Below are positions 47,001 through 54,500 of a stretch of 64,000 nt of DNA, in pieces (positions within the stretch are counted from its first letter, which is position 1; each line of letters begins with the position of its first letter). The notes below the pieces were generated by a model. That model searched no databases. It was not told the origin of the DNA and was given only the letters and a program-made list of their open reading frames with translations. Position numbers and translations under genes: made by a program. This DNA is from Mycobacterium sp. GA-1841 (GTDB lineage Bacteria; Actinomycetota; Actinomycetes; Mycobacteriales; Mycobacteriaceae), in assembly GCF_001954135.1 (NCBI RefSeq), contig NZ_MBEQ01000095.1:1-64000 (forward strand), given 5' to 3'.

Positions 47001-48488
47001 CAGCCGCTCGGCCAGCGCGGCACGGACCGCCCCACAATCGACTGCTCCGGCTGCGGTTTCGGTGACGTACCCGACCAGACGCTTGTCTCCGGGGTTGTCC
47101 TCACGAGCGATCACCGCCGCCTGACCCACACCAGGCAGACCGGCCAGGGCCGATTGCACCTCGCCGAGTTCGATGCGATACCCCCGGATCTTGACCTGTT
47201 CATCGGCCCGGCCCAGGTACTCCAACTGGCCGTCGGCACCCCATCGCACCAGGTCGCCCGTGCGGTACATACGGGCCCCAGGGCCACCGAAGGGGCAGGC
47301 CACAAAGCGCGCGGCGGACAGGCCGCTGCGGTGCACATAACCGACTCCGACGCCGCGTCCGGCGACATACAACTCGCCGACCACACCAACCGGCACCGGG
47401 GACAACCATTGGTCCAGTACGAACAGCGCTGCCCCGGGCACCGGTCCACCGATCGGGACGATGTCGGTGGCCGCGGCCCCCGTCCGGTCCAGTGGGGCAC
47501 TGATGGTGGCATACACCGTGGTCTCAGTCGGCCCATAGGCGTTGATCGTCAACCGATCACCCGACCACCGGTCCACCAGCTCGGGCGGGCAAGCCTCGCC
47601 CGCCACCACCAACGCAACCGATTCCAAACCCTCCGGTGTTAGCATCCCGGCAGCCGACGGGGTCTGACTCAACACCGTGACGTGTTCGGAGACCAACAAA
47701 TGGTGCAGTTCCTGGGGCGAGCGGGCCACCTGCTCGGGCACCACCACCAGCCGACCGCCGTGCAGCAGCGCACCGAAGATGTCCCACACCGAGACGTCGA
47801 ACACCAGCGAGTGCCACTGCGTCCAGACATGATCTGGGCCGGCCAATGCCGGATCCACCGACTCCACCAGCTGCGTGACGTTCTGATGAGTGATCGCCAC
47901 GCCTTTCGGAACGCCGGTGGTGCCCGAGGTGTAGATGACGTAGGCGAGATCATCGGGGGCTGCAACGGATATTCCACTGACCGGGTAGCTGTCGATCCGG
48001 AAATCGTCGACATCGATGACCACCAACTCGATGCTCTCCAACCGCGGCGCCAGCCCAGCAGAGGTCAATGCAACGATTGGCGCGGCATCGTCGATCATGA
48101 ACGTCATGCGCGTGTCGGGCAGATTCGGGTCGATGGGCAGATAAGCCGCCCCGGACTTCAGCACCGCCAAGATCGACACGATCGCTTGTAAAGAATGTTC
48201 CAGCAACAACGCAACGAATTCGCCGGGGCCGACGCCCAGCCCGACCAGTAAGTGCGCCAACTGATTCGATGCCTCGTCAAGTTCGCGGTAGGTCATCGTC
48301 CGGCCGTCGCAGGTAACTGCAACTGCCTCCGGTGCCCGGGCCACCTGCTGGGCGAACACGGCAGGAATCGGCACGGCGGTCGCCGGCGCGGTCAGCACCG
48401 CACGATTGCCGAGCTCGAACAGCCCGGCATGCTCGTCCTCGTCCAGGAAATCCAGCGACGACAGCCGCCGACTCAGATCAGCGGTCAT
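35010..48488 (-). CDS. Nonribosomal peptide synthetase, terminal protein (A-PCP / C-A-PCP / C-A[MT]-PCP / C-A-PCP-TE)
   Basis: 4492 aa, complete. It starts inside a module: the A domain of visible module 5 (C domain at the end of the other NRPS), then PCP Ser572; module 6 C (HHIAADG near 758), A, PCP Ser1625; module 7 C (HHIAADG near 1809), A interrupted by a methyltransferase (about 2580-2930), PCP Ser3102 (only this one has GGHSL, others GGDSL); module 8 C (HHIAADG near 3290), A, PCP Ser4161; thioesterase from about 4210, with Ser4287 in GWSFGG and a late His in CTHYEML. No epimerisation domain is seen. The ATG overlaps the stop of the other NRPS (ATGA). The TE may hydrolyse or cyclise the lipopeptide. 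All active-site motifs look intact. Confidence 0.93.
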   Translation of the reverse strand: MTADLSRRLSSLDFLDEDEHAGLFELGNRAVLTAPATAVPIPAVFAQQVARAPEAVAVTCDGRTMTYRELDEASNQLAHLLVGLGVGPGEFVALLLEHSLQAIVSILAVLKSGAAYLPIDPNLPDTRMTFMIDDAAPIVALTSAGLAPRLESIELVVIDVDDFRIDSYPVSGISVAAPDDLAYVIYTSGTTGVPKGVAITHQNVTQLVESVDPALAGPDHVWTQWHSLVFDVSVWDIFGALLHGGRLVVVPEQVARSPQELHHLLVSEHVTVLSQTPSAAGMLTPEGLESVALVVAGEACPPELVDRWSGDRLTINAYGPTETTVYATISAPLDRTGAAATDIVPIGGPVPGAALFVLDQWLSPVPVGVVGELYVAGRGVGVGYVHRSGLSAARFVACPFGGPGARMYRTGDLVRWGADGQLEYLGRADEQVKIRGYRIELGEVQSALAGLPGVGQAAVIAREDNPGDKRLVGYVTETAAGAVDCGAVRAALAERLPSYMVPTAVVTLDALPLTVNGKLDKRALPAPDYVDADLYRAPSSAVEEILVGIYAEVLGLNRVGVDDSFFDLGGDSLSATRVVNAINTSLDADVAVRAVFESPTVAQLAMRVGAGSGGREPLVAGDRPAVLPLSYAQQRLWFLDQLQGPSAVYNMAAALRIDGKLDPDALGQAFADVVGRQETLRTLFSAVDGIPQQVVLPAEQVDFGWQVVDGRDWSAGQLAEAVDLAQARTFDLAADVPLRTTLFRITEESHVLVVVVHHIAADGWSVTPLVSDLRSAYVSRCAGHSPEWAPLPVQYVDYALWQRSFLGDLDDSDSRIARQAAYWQTQLAGLPERLELPTDRPYPPAADFRGATVEVQWPAEVQRQIARVAREHNATSFIVMQAALSVLLGKLSASSDVAVGFPVAGRGDPALDGLVGFFVNTLVLRVDVGGDPTIAELLSQVRQRALDAYEHQDVPFEVVVDRINPTRSLTHHPLVQVTLAWQNFAEDATAEAALGQAQVTALPVDTRTARMDLVFSLGERFDEAGEPAGIAGKVEFRTDVFDAAGIEVLVGRLQRVVTAMTADAGRRLSSVDLLDESDQVRLDAVSNRAVLVTPMQPASVPAVYARQVAKAPGALAVTFAGHSMTYRELDEASDRLAHELIEHGAGPGNCVAVLLERSDKAVVSILAVLKSGAAYLPIDPMHPDARIEFVLADAAPIAVITNSGLADRLLGHGVPVIDVDNPRIDSRSSATLPAPSPDDVAYVIYTSGTTGVPKGVAITHHNITQLMLSGLRVPLGGAWPLCHSLAFDVSAWETWGTLLHGGRLVVVPESVVASAEDFHDLLVAERISVLTQTPSAAAMLSTEGLESTALMVAGEACAPEVVDRWAPGRVMVNAYGPTETTMGVTMSAPLVPGSGVVPIGVPVSTAALFVLDQWLRPVPTGVVGELYVAGHGVGVGYVRRSPLTASRFVACPFGGPGMRMYRTGDVVRWGADGQLQYLGRADEQVKIRGYRIELGEIQAVLAGMTGVGQAAVIVREDRPGDTRLVGYVTETTSVTVDLSDVRTRLAQRLPGYMVPAAVMVLEALPLTVNGKLDKQALPAPDYSDSDRYRAPTTAVEEILVGIYAQVLGLPRVGIDDSFFELGGDSLSAMRLIAAINTSLDAELAVRTLFDAPTVAGLAPRIGTGSGGLPALTAQQRPAVVPLSYAQNRMWFINRLEGEVATYNMPTAYRITGALDCEALRAALVDVIGRHESLRTRFPAVDGVPRQVVVDVENADFGWRVIDAQDWPVERLTESVSAEVGHTFDLAVEIPLRATLFRLDENEHVLVAVVHHIAADGWSIGPLARDLGMAYAARCVGHAPAWSPLPVQYVDYTLWQRAHLGDLTDVESPIAAQVTYWEQQLSGLPELLELPTDRPYPPVADYRGASVAIDWPAEVQQQIARVAREHNATSFMVVQAALALMLGQLSASTDVAVGFPIAGRRDPALDELVGFFVNTLVLRVDLGGDPTIAELLAQVRATTLEAYENQDVPFEVLVERLNPTRSLTHHPLIQTMFAWQNFPGLDNDPSASLALGDVQATPLSAETSSARMDLVFFLREHWAPDGASAGIWGTVEFRTDVFDEASIEALVERLQKVLMAMTADPTRAFSSVDVLDVAESARIDGFSRRGCLTDSVTEYAIPEVFTRQVLRSPESVAVRFEGRSWTYRELDEASNRLAHLLVDEGVGPGQYVALLLNRSARAIVSILAVLKTGSAYLPIDPAHPEARVQFMLEDCGPVVAITTDGYAERFDGCDLTVVDVDDPRIDGQPSTALPPPAPDDVAYVIYTSGTTGRPKGVAVTHQNVTRLFDGHFEGLEMGPHQVWSACSSLAFDYSVWEIWGALLHGGRLVVVPEQVTRSPQDLHALVVDEHVTVLCQTPSAVGMLSPAGLEAVTLIVSAEACPIDVVDRWAPDRVMLNGCGPTETTVYATMSVPLQAGSTVVPIGLPVPGAALFVLDRFLRPVPPGVVGELYVAGRGVGVGYVRRAGLTASRFVACPFGNVGRRMYRTGDLVSWGPDGQLRYGGRADEQVKIRGYRIELGEITAVLAADPRVSQAVTVAHTSAPTTGDGTGDKHLVSYVVLDKEMMLVREPARESALVEQWQGVYGGLYTGESFTEGAPSELGEDFGGWNSSYTGEPIPLDQMRDWRSDTVNRILALRPQRVLEIGVGSGLLLTQVAPECVEYWGTDFSAPTIQSLQAGVSGRHWGNRVRLRVQPADVADGLPTGYFDVVVLNSVIQYFPSAGYLLDVLAVAMRSLAPGGALFLGDVRNLSLLRAFTAGVVCADSSCDEDAATVAERVRREMLAEQELLLAPEFFVALPQHLPDIAAVELQLKEMRAVNELSRYRYEVVLRKTPARVYSVAHLPSQPWQRFGSLGELERYLRDQQLPELRVTGVPYAGIWSDVAMAQALSETGERLTIGELRSGTQSCDDAVLPHECHRLGRELGYRTAVTWSPTDGLVDIVLTRAVAGVDAPTLADVYRPQSAVGSLAGYVNDPAAIERVTELRSFASGRLPDYMVPAAIMVLDSLPLTVNGKLDRRALPAPEFSSGMAYRTPRDERERLLASLFGEVLGMNRVGIDDSFFDLGGHSLSATRLIARARLELGVDVPIKALFDAPSVAALAEWIRLHPAEHAGPPLRAYARPPVVPLSYAQQRLWFLDQLQGPSPVYNMPAAYRIRGALDTEALGCALLDVANRHESLRTVFAAPDGVPQQVVLPVDRVDLNWRVVDAEGWPIERLTAAVSAEVGHSFDLATEIPLRAMLLRTGTDEYALTVVVHHIAADGSSIRPLMRDIGVAYASRCAGLAPEWEPLPVQYVDYTLWQREHLGDLADADSVISGQLAYWDKALAGLPERLELPTDRAYPQVADHQGASVEVDWPAELQLGIAQLAQQHDATSFMVMQAALAMLLSKLSASSDVAVGFPIAGRRDPALEDLVGFFVNTLVLRVDLGGNPTVAALLEQVRARSLAAYEHQDVPFEVLVDRLNPSRSLSHHPLIQVLFAWQNFAVRDGVESASTSLLSDVQISPLSSDTHSARMDLAFSLEERFSRTGEPAGIGGMVEFRTDVFDAASIQILIDRLQRVVQALIADPNRSVSSVDLLNGSERAFIEAVGNWTALTEPVTPTSVPTLFARQVADSREATALSFTGGSMSYGELDEASNRLAHLLIDRGVGPGMCVALLFSRSAEAIVAMLAVLKTGATYLAIDPVLPEARVQFMIGDSAPVMAITTGVSTGRLAAFDLPVIDICGAEINGYPTTSVPPPSATDIAYVIYTSGTTGTPKGVAITHHSLAHLAASMPTGLPAKQVWTQCHSYAFDFSVWEIWAALLTGGRLVVVPEDVATSPAEFHDFLVAQQVNVLTQTPSAVAALAPEGLESVALLLGGEACSSDVVDRWAPDRVVINAYGPTEATVYASMSAPLVPASGVVPIGAPVSTTALFVLDQWLRPVPAGVTGELYVAGRGVACGYLGRSDLTGSRFVACPFGGPGMRMYRTGDVVRWGADGQLQYLGRADEQVKIRGYRIELGEIQAVLAGMAGVGQAAVIVREDRPGDKRLVAYVTETNSGTVDPERLRADLAERLPAYLVPAAVVVVNALPLTSSGKLDTRALPTPEYRVGAYQAPGTPTEQILAGVYTEVLGLERVSIDDSFFDLGGDSLSAMRAVAAINKALDTQLAVRVMFDAPSVRSLARQVGRADSEQEVVPVDVLKNGAGVPLWCIHDGFGLSWSYRALGEYLEGPITGLNQIPQTHEAEPVTIRNMAESYADRLQALCPEGPYKILGWSFGGVVAHEVAIELQRRGCEVQRLILMDAALNMNKARGLRARAYRTVAKNAALAEGLVLEYMLGSNHIDVPTHRRPLRYRRVEKIAEQNKESGFVPPAKALVEFMVKSLNANQLRLLEHEPEIFDGDVVIFSASSHQPGDNAGTTIRSRWRRMRNRAAIRSHLQSWRPFITGNITAHSVDCTHYEMLTAASLSQYGNLLKLSLENA
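36140..37590 (-). other. Adenylation domain, visible module 8 (last module)
   Basis: Approximate limits. Binding-pocket residues read by hand against PheA (235, 236, 239, 278, 299, 301, 322, 330, 331, 517): D F W T L G A V Y K. This does not look like the usual Pro pocket (DVQ...). The residue is not predictable by eye; it is the last one added before the thioesterase. Confidence 0.6.
36319..36542 (-). repeat. Copy 1 of a 224-bp near-identical tract shared by modules 6 and 8
   Basis: Compared with 43930-44153 (fixed offset 7611) only two bases differ, and 36366-36542 is identical over 177 bp, including synonymous sites. It codes for the A7-A8 area of the adenylation domain (RGYRIELGEIQAVLAG). 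Flanking sequence is less alike. Confidence 0.9.
39315..42030 (-). other. Adenylation domain with inserted methyltransferase, visible module 7
   Basis: Approximate limits; methyltransferase core about 39872-40660, between motifs A8 and A9, the place typical for backbone N-methyltransferases. SAM loop VLEIGVGSGLLLTQ; FDVVVLNSVIQYFPS follows. Pocket read by hand: D Y W C I S G V Y K, close to modules 2 and 3. The A3 core is TSGTTG like modules 2, 3, 5, 6 and 8, unlike the other two MT-bearing modules (TSGSTG). Confidence 0.75.
43750..45195 (-). other. Adenylation domain, visible module 6
   Basis: Approximate limits. Pocket read by hand: D V W T M A A M G K. It shares DVW and AA with module 5 but differs elsewhere, so the two may take similar but not the same residues. 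Confidence 0.6.
43930..44153 (-). repeat. Copy 2 of a 224-bp near-identical tract shared by modules 6 and 8
   Basis: Pairs with 36319-36542. Identity over 43977-44153 is complete (177 bp), while neighbouring parts of the same A domains differ at many synonymous sites. This fits recent gene conversion or crossover between modules. Confidence 0.9.
46905..48375 (-). other. Adenylation domain, visible module 5 (its C domain is on the other protein)
   Basis: Approximate limits. Pocket read by hand: D V W S V A A V Y K. First domain of the terminal NRPS; its condensation domain is at the C-terminus of the preceding protein, so the module works across two polypeptides. Confidence 0.65.
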
Positions 48489-48514
48489 GACAGCCCTTCC
48501 ACCTCGGCGGTCAT
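48478..48514 (-). repeat. 11-nt near-repeat at the NRPS gene split
   Basis: On the coding strand ATGACCGCCGA (48514-48504) and ATGACCGCTGA (48488-48478) lie 26 nt apart. The second copy contains the start codon of the terminal NRPS. Between them lies the ribosome site (GAGGTGGAAGGG). Removing 26 nt would fuse both genes in frame. Confidence 0.85.
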
Positions 48515-51500
48515 CGCCATCAACACCCGGCGTAACCGTTCAACCAGCCGCTCAACGCTTCTCGCGTCGAACACGTCGGTACGAAACTCCACCGTCCCTC
48601 CAATCCCGGCCGGTTCACCGGTTACGCTCCACCGTTCCCCCAAGGCGAAGGTGAGATCGGTTCGCGCGGTCTGGGTTGCCGCGATCATCGGAGTGACGCG
48701 TACGTCGCCCAGGGCCAGTCCGGCGGCAGGATCGGTGCTGTGCTGCCAGGCCAGGTTCTGCCAGGACAAGATCACCTGCACCAGCGGGTGGTGGGTCAGG
48801 GACCGGGTCGGCTTGAGTCGATCGACGAGCACCTCGAACGGCACGTCCTGATGCTCCAGGCCGGCCAGCCCGCGCTGACGTACCTGTTCCAGCAGTTCGG
48901 CGACCGTCGGGTCGCCACCCAAATCGACGCGCAGGACAAGGGTGTTGACGAAGAAGCCAACCAGGTCGTCCAGTGCGGGGTCGGTACGCCCGGCGACCGT
49001 GATGCCCACTGCCACATCCGAACTGGCTCCGAGCTTCGACAACAACAGGGCCAACGCAGCCTGGACCACCATGAAGCTGGTGGCATTGTGCTCGCGCGCC
49101 ACCACGGCGATCCGTTGCTGCAGTTCGGCCGGCCAGTCCACCGCCACACTGGCACCGCGGTAATCGGCCACGGTCGGGTAGGGACGGTCGGTGGGCAGCT
49201 GGAGACGCTCGGGCAGCCCGGCCAGAGCCTCTCGCCAATAGTTCAGCTGTGAGGCGATCCGGCTTTCACCGTCGGTGAGCTCACCCAGATGCTCGCGCTG
49301 CCACAGGGCGTAGTCGGCGTACTGCACCGGCAGCGGCGCCCAGCCTGGCGCCTGACCCGCACACCGGCTGGCATATGCCGCTCCCAGGTCAGCCACCAGC
49401 GGGGTGATCGACCAGCCGTCGGCGGCGATATGGTGCACCACCGCCGCCAGCACATGCTCTTCCTTGCCAACCTGGAAAAGGGTTGCTCTCAAAGGTATTT
49501 CCGCATCGAGTTGGAACGGGTGGCGCGCCACCTCGCCGATGGCCCGCTCGAGCCGTTCGGCCGGCCAACCGGCGGCGTCGACCACCTGCCAGCAAAGTTG
49601 GACCCGATCCGGTGGCACCACCGACTGGTGAGGCAGCCCGTCGCTCACGGTGAACAGCGTGCGCAGGCTTTCGTGGCGGCCGACCACGTCGGCCAGGGCG
49701 TGTCCCAGCGCAGCGGTATCGAGGTCGCCGCTCAACCGTAGCGCGACCGCCATGTTGTATACGGGTGACGGCCCCTGCAGCTGATCGAAGAACCACAGCC
49801 GCTGCTGCGCATACGACAGTGGCAGGTGCGGTGGACGTGCCATCACCCGAAGCGGAGGCCGGGCTTTGTCGCTCTGGTGCCGATCCAGGTATGCGGCGAG
49901 GGCTCCGGCGGTCGGCGCGTCGAACAGATACCGCACCGGCACCTCGCGGCCCACCGCCGACTCCAACCGCGCACTGACCCGGGTCGCAGTCAACGAATCT
50001 CCACCCAAGGCGAAGAAGTCGTCATCGAGTCCGACCTGCTCAAGGCCGAGGACATCGGCGAAGGCCTGGGCGATGGTCTTTTCGATCGGTGTCTGCGGAG
50101 CCCGGAAGGCGGTAGCGGCAAATAACGGTTCCGGCAATGCCTTACGGTCGATCTTGCCCGAGGTGGTCAGCGGGAACTCTTCGAGCACCATGATCTGGCT
50201 CGGCACCATGTACTCGGGAAGACGTTCTGCCAGCCACTGCCGTACCACGCTGACCTTGCCGTTCGCATCGGGATCGTTGGCGTAAGAGCTTCGCTGCCGG
50301 CTACCGGTCCGCGGCAGGTAGAGATCGGTGAGCACCCCGGCGGTGGCGGCGTATGCCGCTGAAATGAAAACCGCATCGACGGTGCCCGGCTCGGCACCCC
50401 AGGTCACCGCGACTCGGTACCCTGCGGCCTCGCCCAATCGGTACAGCTGCTCGGGCGTGACCGGGTCAGCAGGCGTCGTCACCTCTGCCATCGGGTGGCC
50501 GGCGGCCAAAGCCTGCTCGATCATCACATCGGTGATCACGCCGGCCCGGGGAATCTCACTGACCCGCACCATCGTCGGACGCTGCGACGTCAACTCGACA
50601 TGCAGCCCGCTCAACCCCGCGCAGTCGCTCCAAGCCCAGACGGGCGCCGTGGCCGGCGAACATACCTGCGCCGGCGCCTTGTGGATGACGACGTCATAGC
50701 GGTAGTGAGTCAGCTCGTTGTCGGCATCGCCGCGCTTGACCTGGATGTCCAACCCGGTCGCCAACGGATGCTCGGCCACCCACGTGGTGAAAAACTCTGG
50801 CGCCAAGAGTAATTCCGGATCACCGAGCAACGCCCGTTGGACCCACTGACGAATCTCATCGGGATCGTCACTCGCGTTGCGGACCAGTGCAACCCCGGTC
50901 TGGAAGGCTCCCTGCAGGCTGTGGTTGCGTACGTCGCCGAGGAACAGCCGGCCACCGGGAGACAAGAGTTCGACGGCTTTGTCGATGACCTCGGCCAGAT
51001 ATGCGGCGTTGGGGAAGTACTGGATGACCGAGTTGAGGACGATGGTATCGAAGTGGTTCGCCCGCAGCCCGTCGACCACATGAGCAGGTTGGGCCAACAG
51101 CTGGACGCGATCCCGCCACGGAACCTGCATCTGGTCAAGAGAATTCGCCAATGTCTCCATGGCGACGGCCGACATGTCGGTGCCCACATACTGTTCGCAG
51201 TGCGGAGCCACCTGAGACAGGATCAGACCCGAGCCGGCACCGATCTCCAGCACTCGCTGCGGTTGCAGCGCCAGGATCCGGTCCACCGTGGCCGACCGCC
51301 ACTCCCGCATCTGCGCCAACGGGATCGCCGCACCGGTATAACTGCTGTTCCACCCGCGGAAGTCGCTGCCGAACTCCGGCGTCTCGGTCTCTGCGTCGTA
51401 CAGTTCGTCGTACATCTGCTGCCACTGATCGACGACTTCGGCATCGTGATCGGCCGTGCTGATCTGCTCCAGGGCCACATAGGCGACCAGATGATCGGCG

Positions 51501-54500
51501 GAGTCTCGTCGACACACCGTCGCGGCGGCCCGGCTCACCTGTGGACAGGCCAGCAGAGTGTTCTCGATCTCGCCCAATTCCAGCCGCTGCCCCCGCAGTT
51601 TGACCTGCGCATCAGCTCGACCGAGGTACTGCATCGCGCCGTTCGGGGTCCACCGCACCAGGTCACCGGTACGGTACATCCGGTCGCCCGGCCCGCCGAA
51701 CGGGTTGGCCACGAACCGATCCGCAGTGAGGTGCGGCCGTCCGGCATAACCCCGCGCCAACGCCGGTCCGACCAGGTAGAGCTCACCCACCACGCCCACC
51801 GGCACCGGCTGTAGCCGAGCGTCGAGCACCAGCGCACAGACCCCGGGGATCGGCGCACCGATGTCGACCGGCCCTCCCGCCGTCAACGGTGCCGTGCAGG
51901 TCGACCAGATCGTGGCTTCGGTGGGGCCGTAGGCGTTGTACATCGACCGACCCGGTGCCCAGACGGCCACCAACTCCGGCGGGCAGGCCTCTCCGGCTGT
52001 GAGCAAAGTGTCCAGCCGTTCGCCCAACTGAGTGCGGTCCAGGGTCGCCAGCACAGTCGGGGTGATCACTCCGGCGTCGACGCGTTGGTCGTGCACCAGG
52101 GCCGTCAATGCCTCGCCGGCGTAGGAGTCGGGTGCCGCGATGACCGATGCTGCTGAGCAACCGGCCGCCCAGATCATCTCGAAGACCGAGGCGTCGAAGG
52201 TCGGTGCTGCCACCATGAGAACCCGGGACGGACGCCGCGAATCGGACAGAGCACGTTGCGCCTCGGCAACCCCCAACAAGCCGGCATGGCTGACGGCGAC
52301 GCCTTTCGGCGTGCCGGTGGAGCCAGAAGTGAAGATCACATAGGCCGCGTCGTCAGCGCTCACCGGCGCCGACCGGTCAGCGTCCGTGATCGGCTCGGCC
52401 GACCAGTACGACAGATCGAACTCGTCGATGCGCAGTACGAAACGGTCGCCGGCACCGGCTACGGTGTCGGTCCCCGAGGTCAGTACGCAGGCCGCCTCAA
52501 CGGTGTCGAGCACGGTGGCAACCCGGTCAGCCGGATGTGCACGATCCACGGGAACGTACACGCCACCGGCTTTGAGCACCGCCCACCAGGACACCAGCAA
52601 CTCGGCAGACCGACCGATCGCCACCCCGACGGCACGCTCCGGACCCACCCCGTTGTCGATCAGCGCCCGCGCCAACCGGTTGGACGCCTCATCCAGTTCG
52701 CGGTAGGACATCTGTCGCGACCCGTCGATGACCGCCACCGCACCCGCCGCGGTCGCCACGGCGTCTTTGAGCAACTGATCGCCCAACGCCACCGGGGCGT
52801 CGATTCCCGAGCCAGACCACCCGCGCAGCACCAGTTCCCGCTCATCGTTGTCGAGCAGGCCGACCTCGCCCACCACGATCGACGGGTCGGCCACGACCGC
52901 TGCGACCATCCGCTGGAACCAGTTCACCAGCCGCTCGATGCTGGACCGCTCAAACAGATCCGTGGCATAGGTCAGCACTCCTGCCGCCATCGGTCCACCG
53001 TCGCCAGACACTTCGCGGATGTCGAAATCCAGATCGAACTTCGCGGTTCGGGTGAGTACCGATACTGGTTCGATGTCGGCGCCGTCGAGGGACACTTCCG
53101 GCAGCACGTTGTTCTGGAACACCATCGCCACCTGGAACAACGGATGATGCGACGTCGAACGCGCCGGATTGAGCTGCTCCACCAACAACTCGAACGGCAT
53201 GTCTTGATTGGCATAGGCATCCAAAGCCTTCCGGCGTACCCGGTCCAGCACGTCCGTGAACCGCAAACCGGGTCTCACTTCCACCCGCAGTACCCAGGTA
53301 TTGACGAAGAACCCGACCAGATCGTTCAGTGCGGCATCCGTTCGCCCGGCGATGGCCGTGCCCAACGCCACGTCGTCACCGACACCGGCTCGATTCAGTA
53401 CCACCGCCGCCAGCGCCTGCAGCACCATCGACGCGGTGGCGTGATGTTCGGTCGCCACCGCCTTCAGGCCGGCCCACAGCTCCGGACTGATAGACAGCTC
53501 GATGCCCTCACCGCGATAACTGGGCACCGGCGGACGAGGCCGATCCGTCGGCAGCGACACCACCTCAGGCAGGTCGGCCAGTTCGCGGCGCCAGTACGCC
53601 AACTGCCCGGCGATGCGGCTGCGCTCGTCCGTCAAATCGCCGAGATAATCCCGCTGCCACAGCGTGTAGTCGGCATACTGCACCGGCAGCGGTGCCCAAT
53701 CCGGAGAATGTCCGCCGTGACGAGCCACATATGCCTCGGCTACGTCACGCACCATCGGGGCCATGGACCAGCCGTCGAAGGCGATGTGGTGGAAGAGGAT
53801 CCCGAGCACGAAGCTGTCTGGCCCGATCTTCCACAACTTGGCACGAACGGGCGGCTCGGCGGAAAGGTCGAACCGATATCCCGCCAACGACACCAGCTCG
53901 GCAGCCACCGCGTCGTCGACACCGTCGGCCGACAGCGGCACCGCCGCTGGGCCACCCCGACGCCACATCCCGGCCTGTGCCGGTATCACCTGCTGGGATG
54001 GCACTCCGTCGACGTCGACGAACACCGTGCGCAGGGACTCGTGGCGGGCGATCACATCGTCCAGCGCCGCACTCAGTGCCTCGACATCCAACGCACCGTT
54101 GATCCGGAACGCGATCGGCATGTTGTACGTCGCTGCGCCGTCTTCGAATCGGTTGAGGAACCAAAGTCGTTGCTGGGCATAGGACAACGGGATGACCGCG
54201 GGCCGACGCTGCGGGATCAACGGCTCCCGCCCGCCTGCCCCTGCGTCGACGCGGGGAGCCAGTCCGGCGACGGTGGGGGCGTCGAACAGGGTCCGGACGG
54301 CCAACTCCGTGTCCAGCGCGGTGTTCACTGCCGCGATCAACCTCATCGCAGACAACGAATCGCCGCCCAGTTCGAAGAACGAATCGTCGACGCCGACTCG
54401 ATCCAGGCCGAGCACGTCTGCGAAGATACCGGCGAGGACCTCTTCCACAGCTGTGACCGGAGCCCGGTAGTGAGAGGTGTCGGCGTATTCCGGTGCCGGT

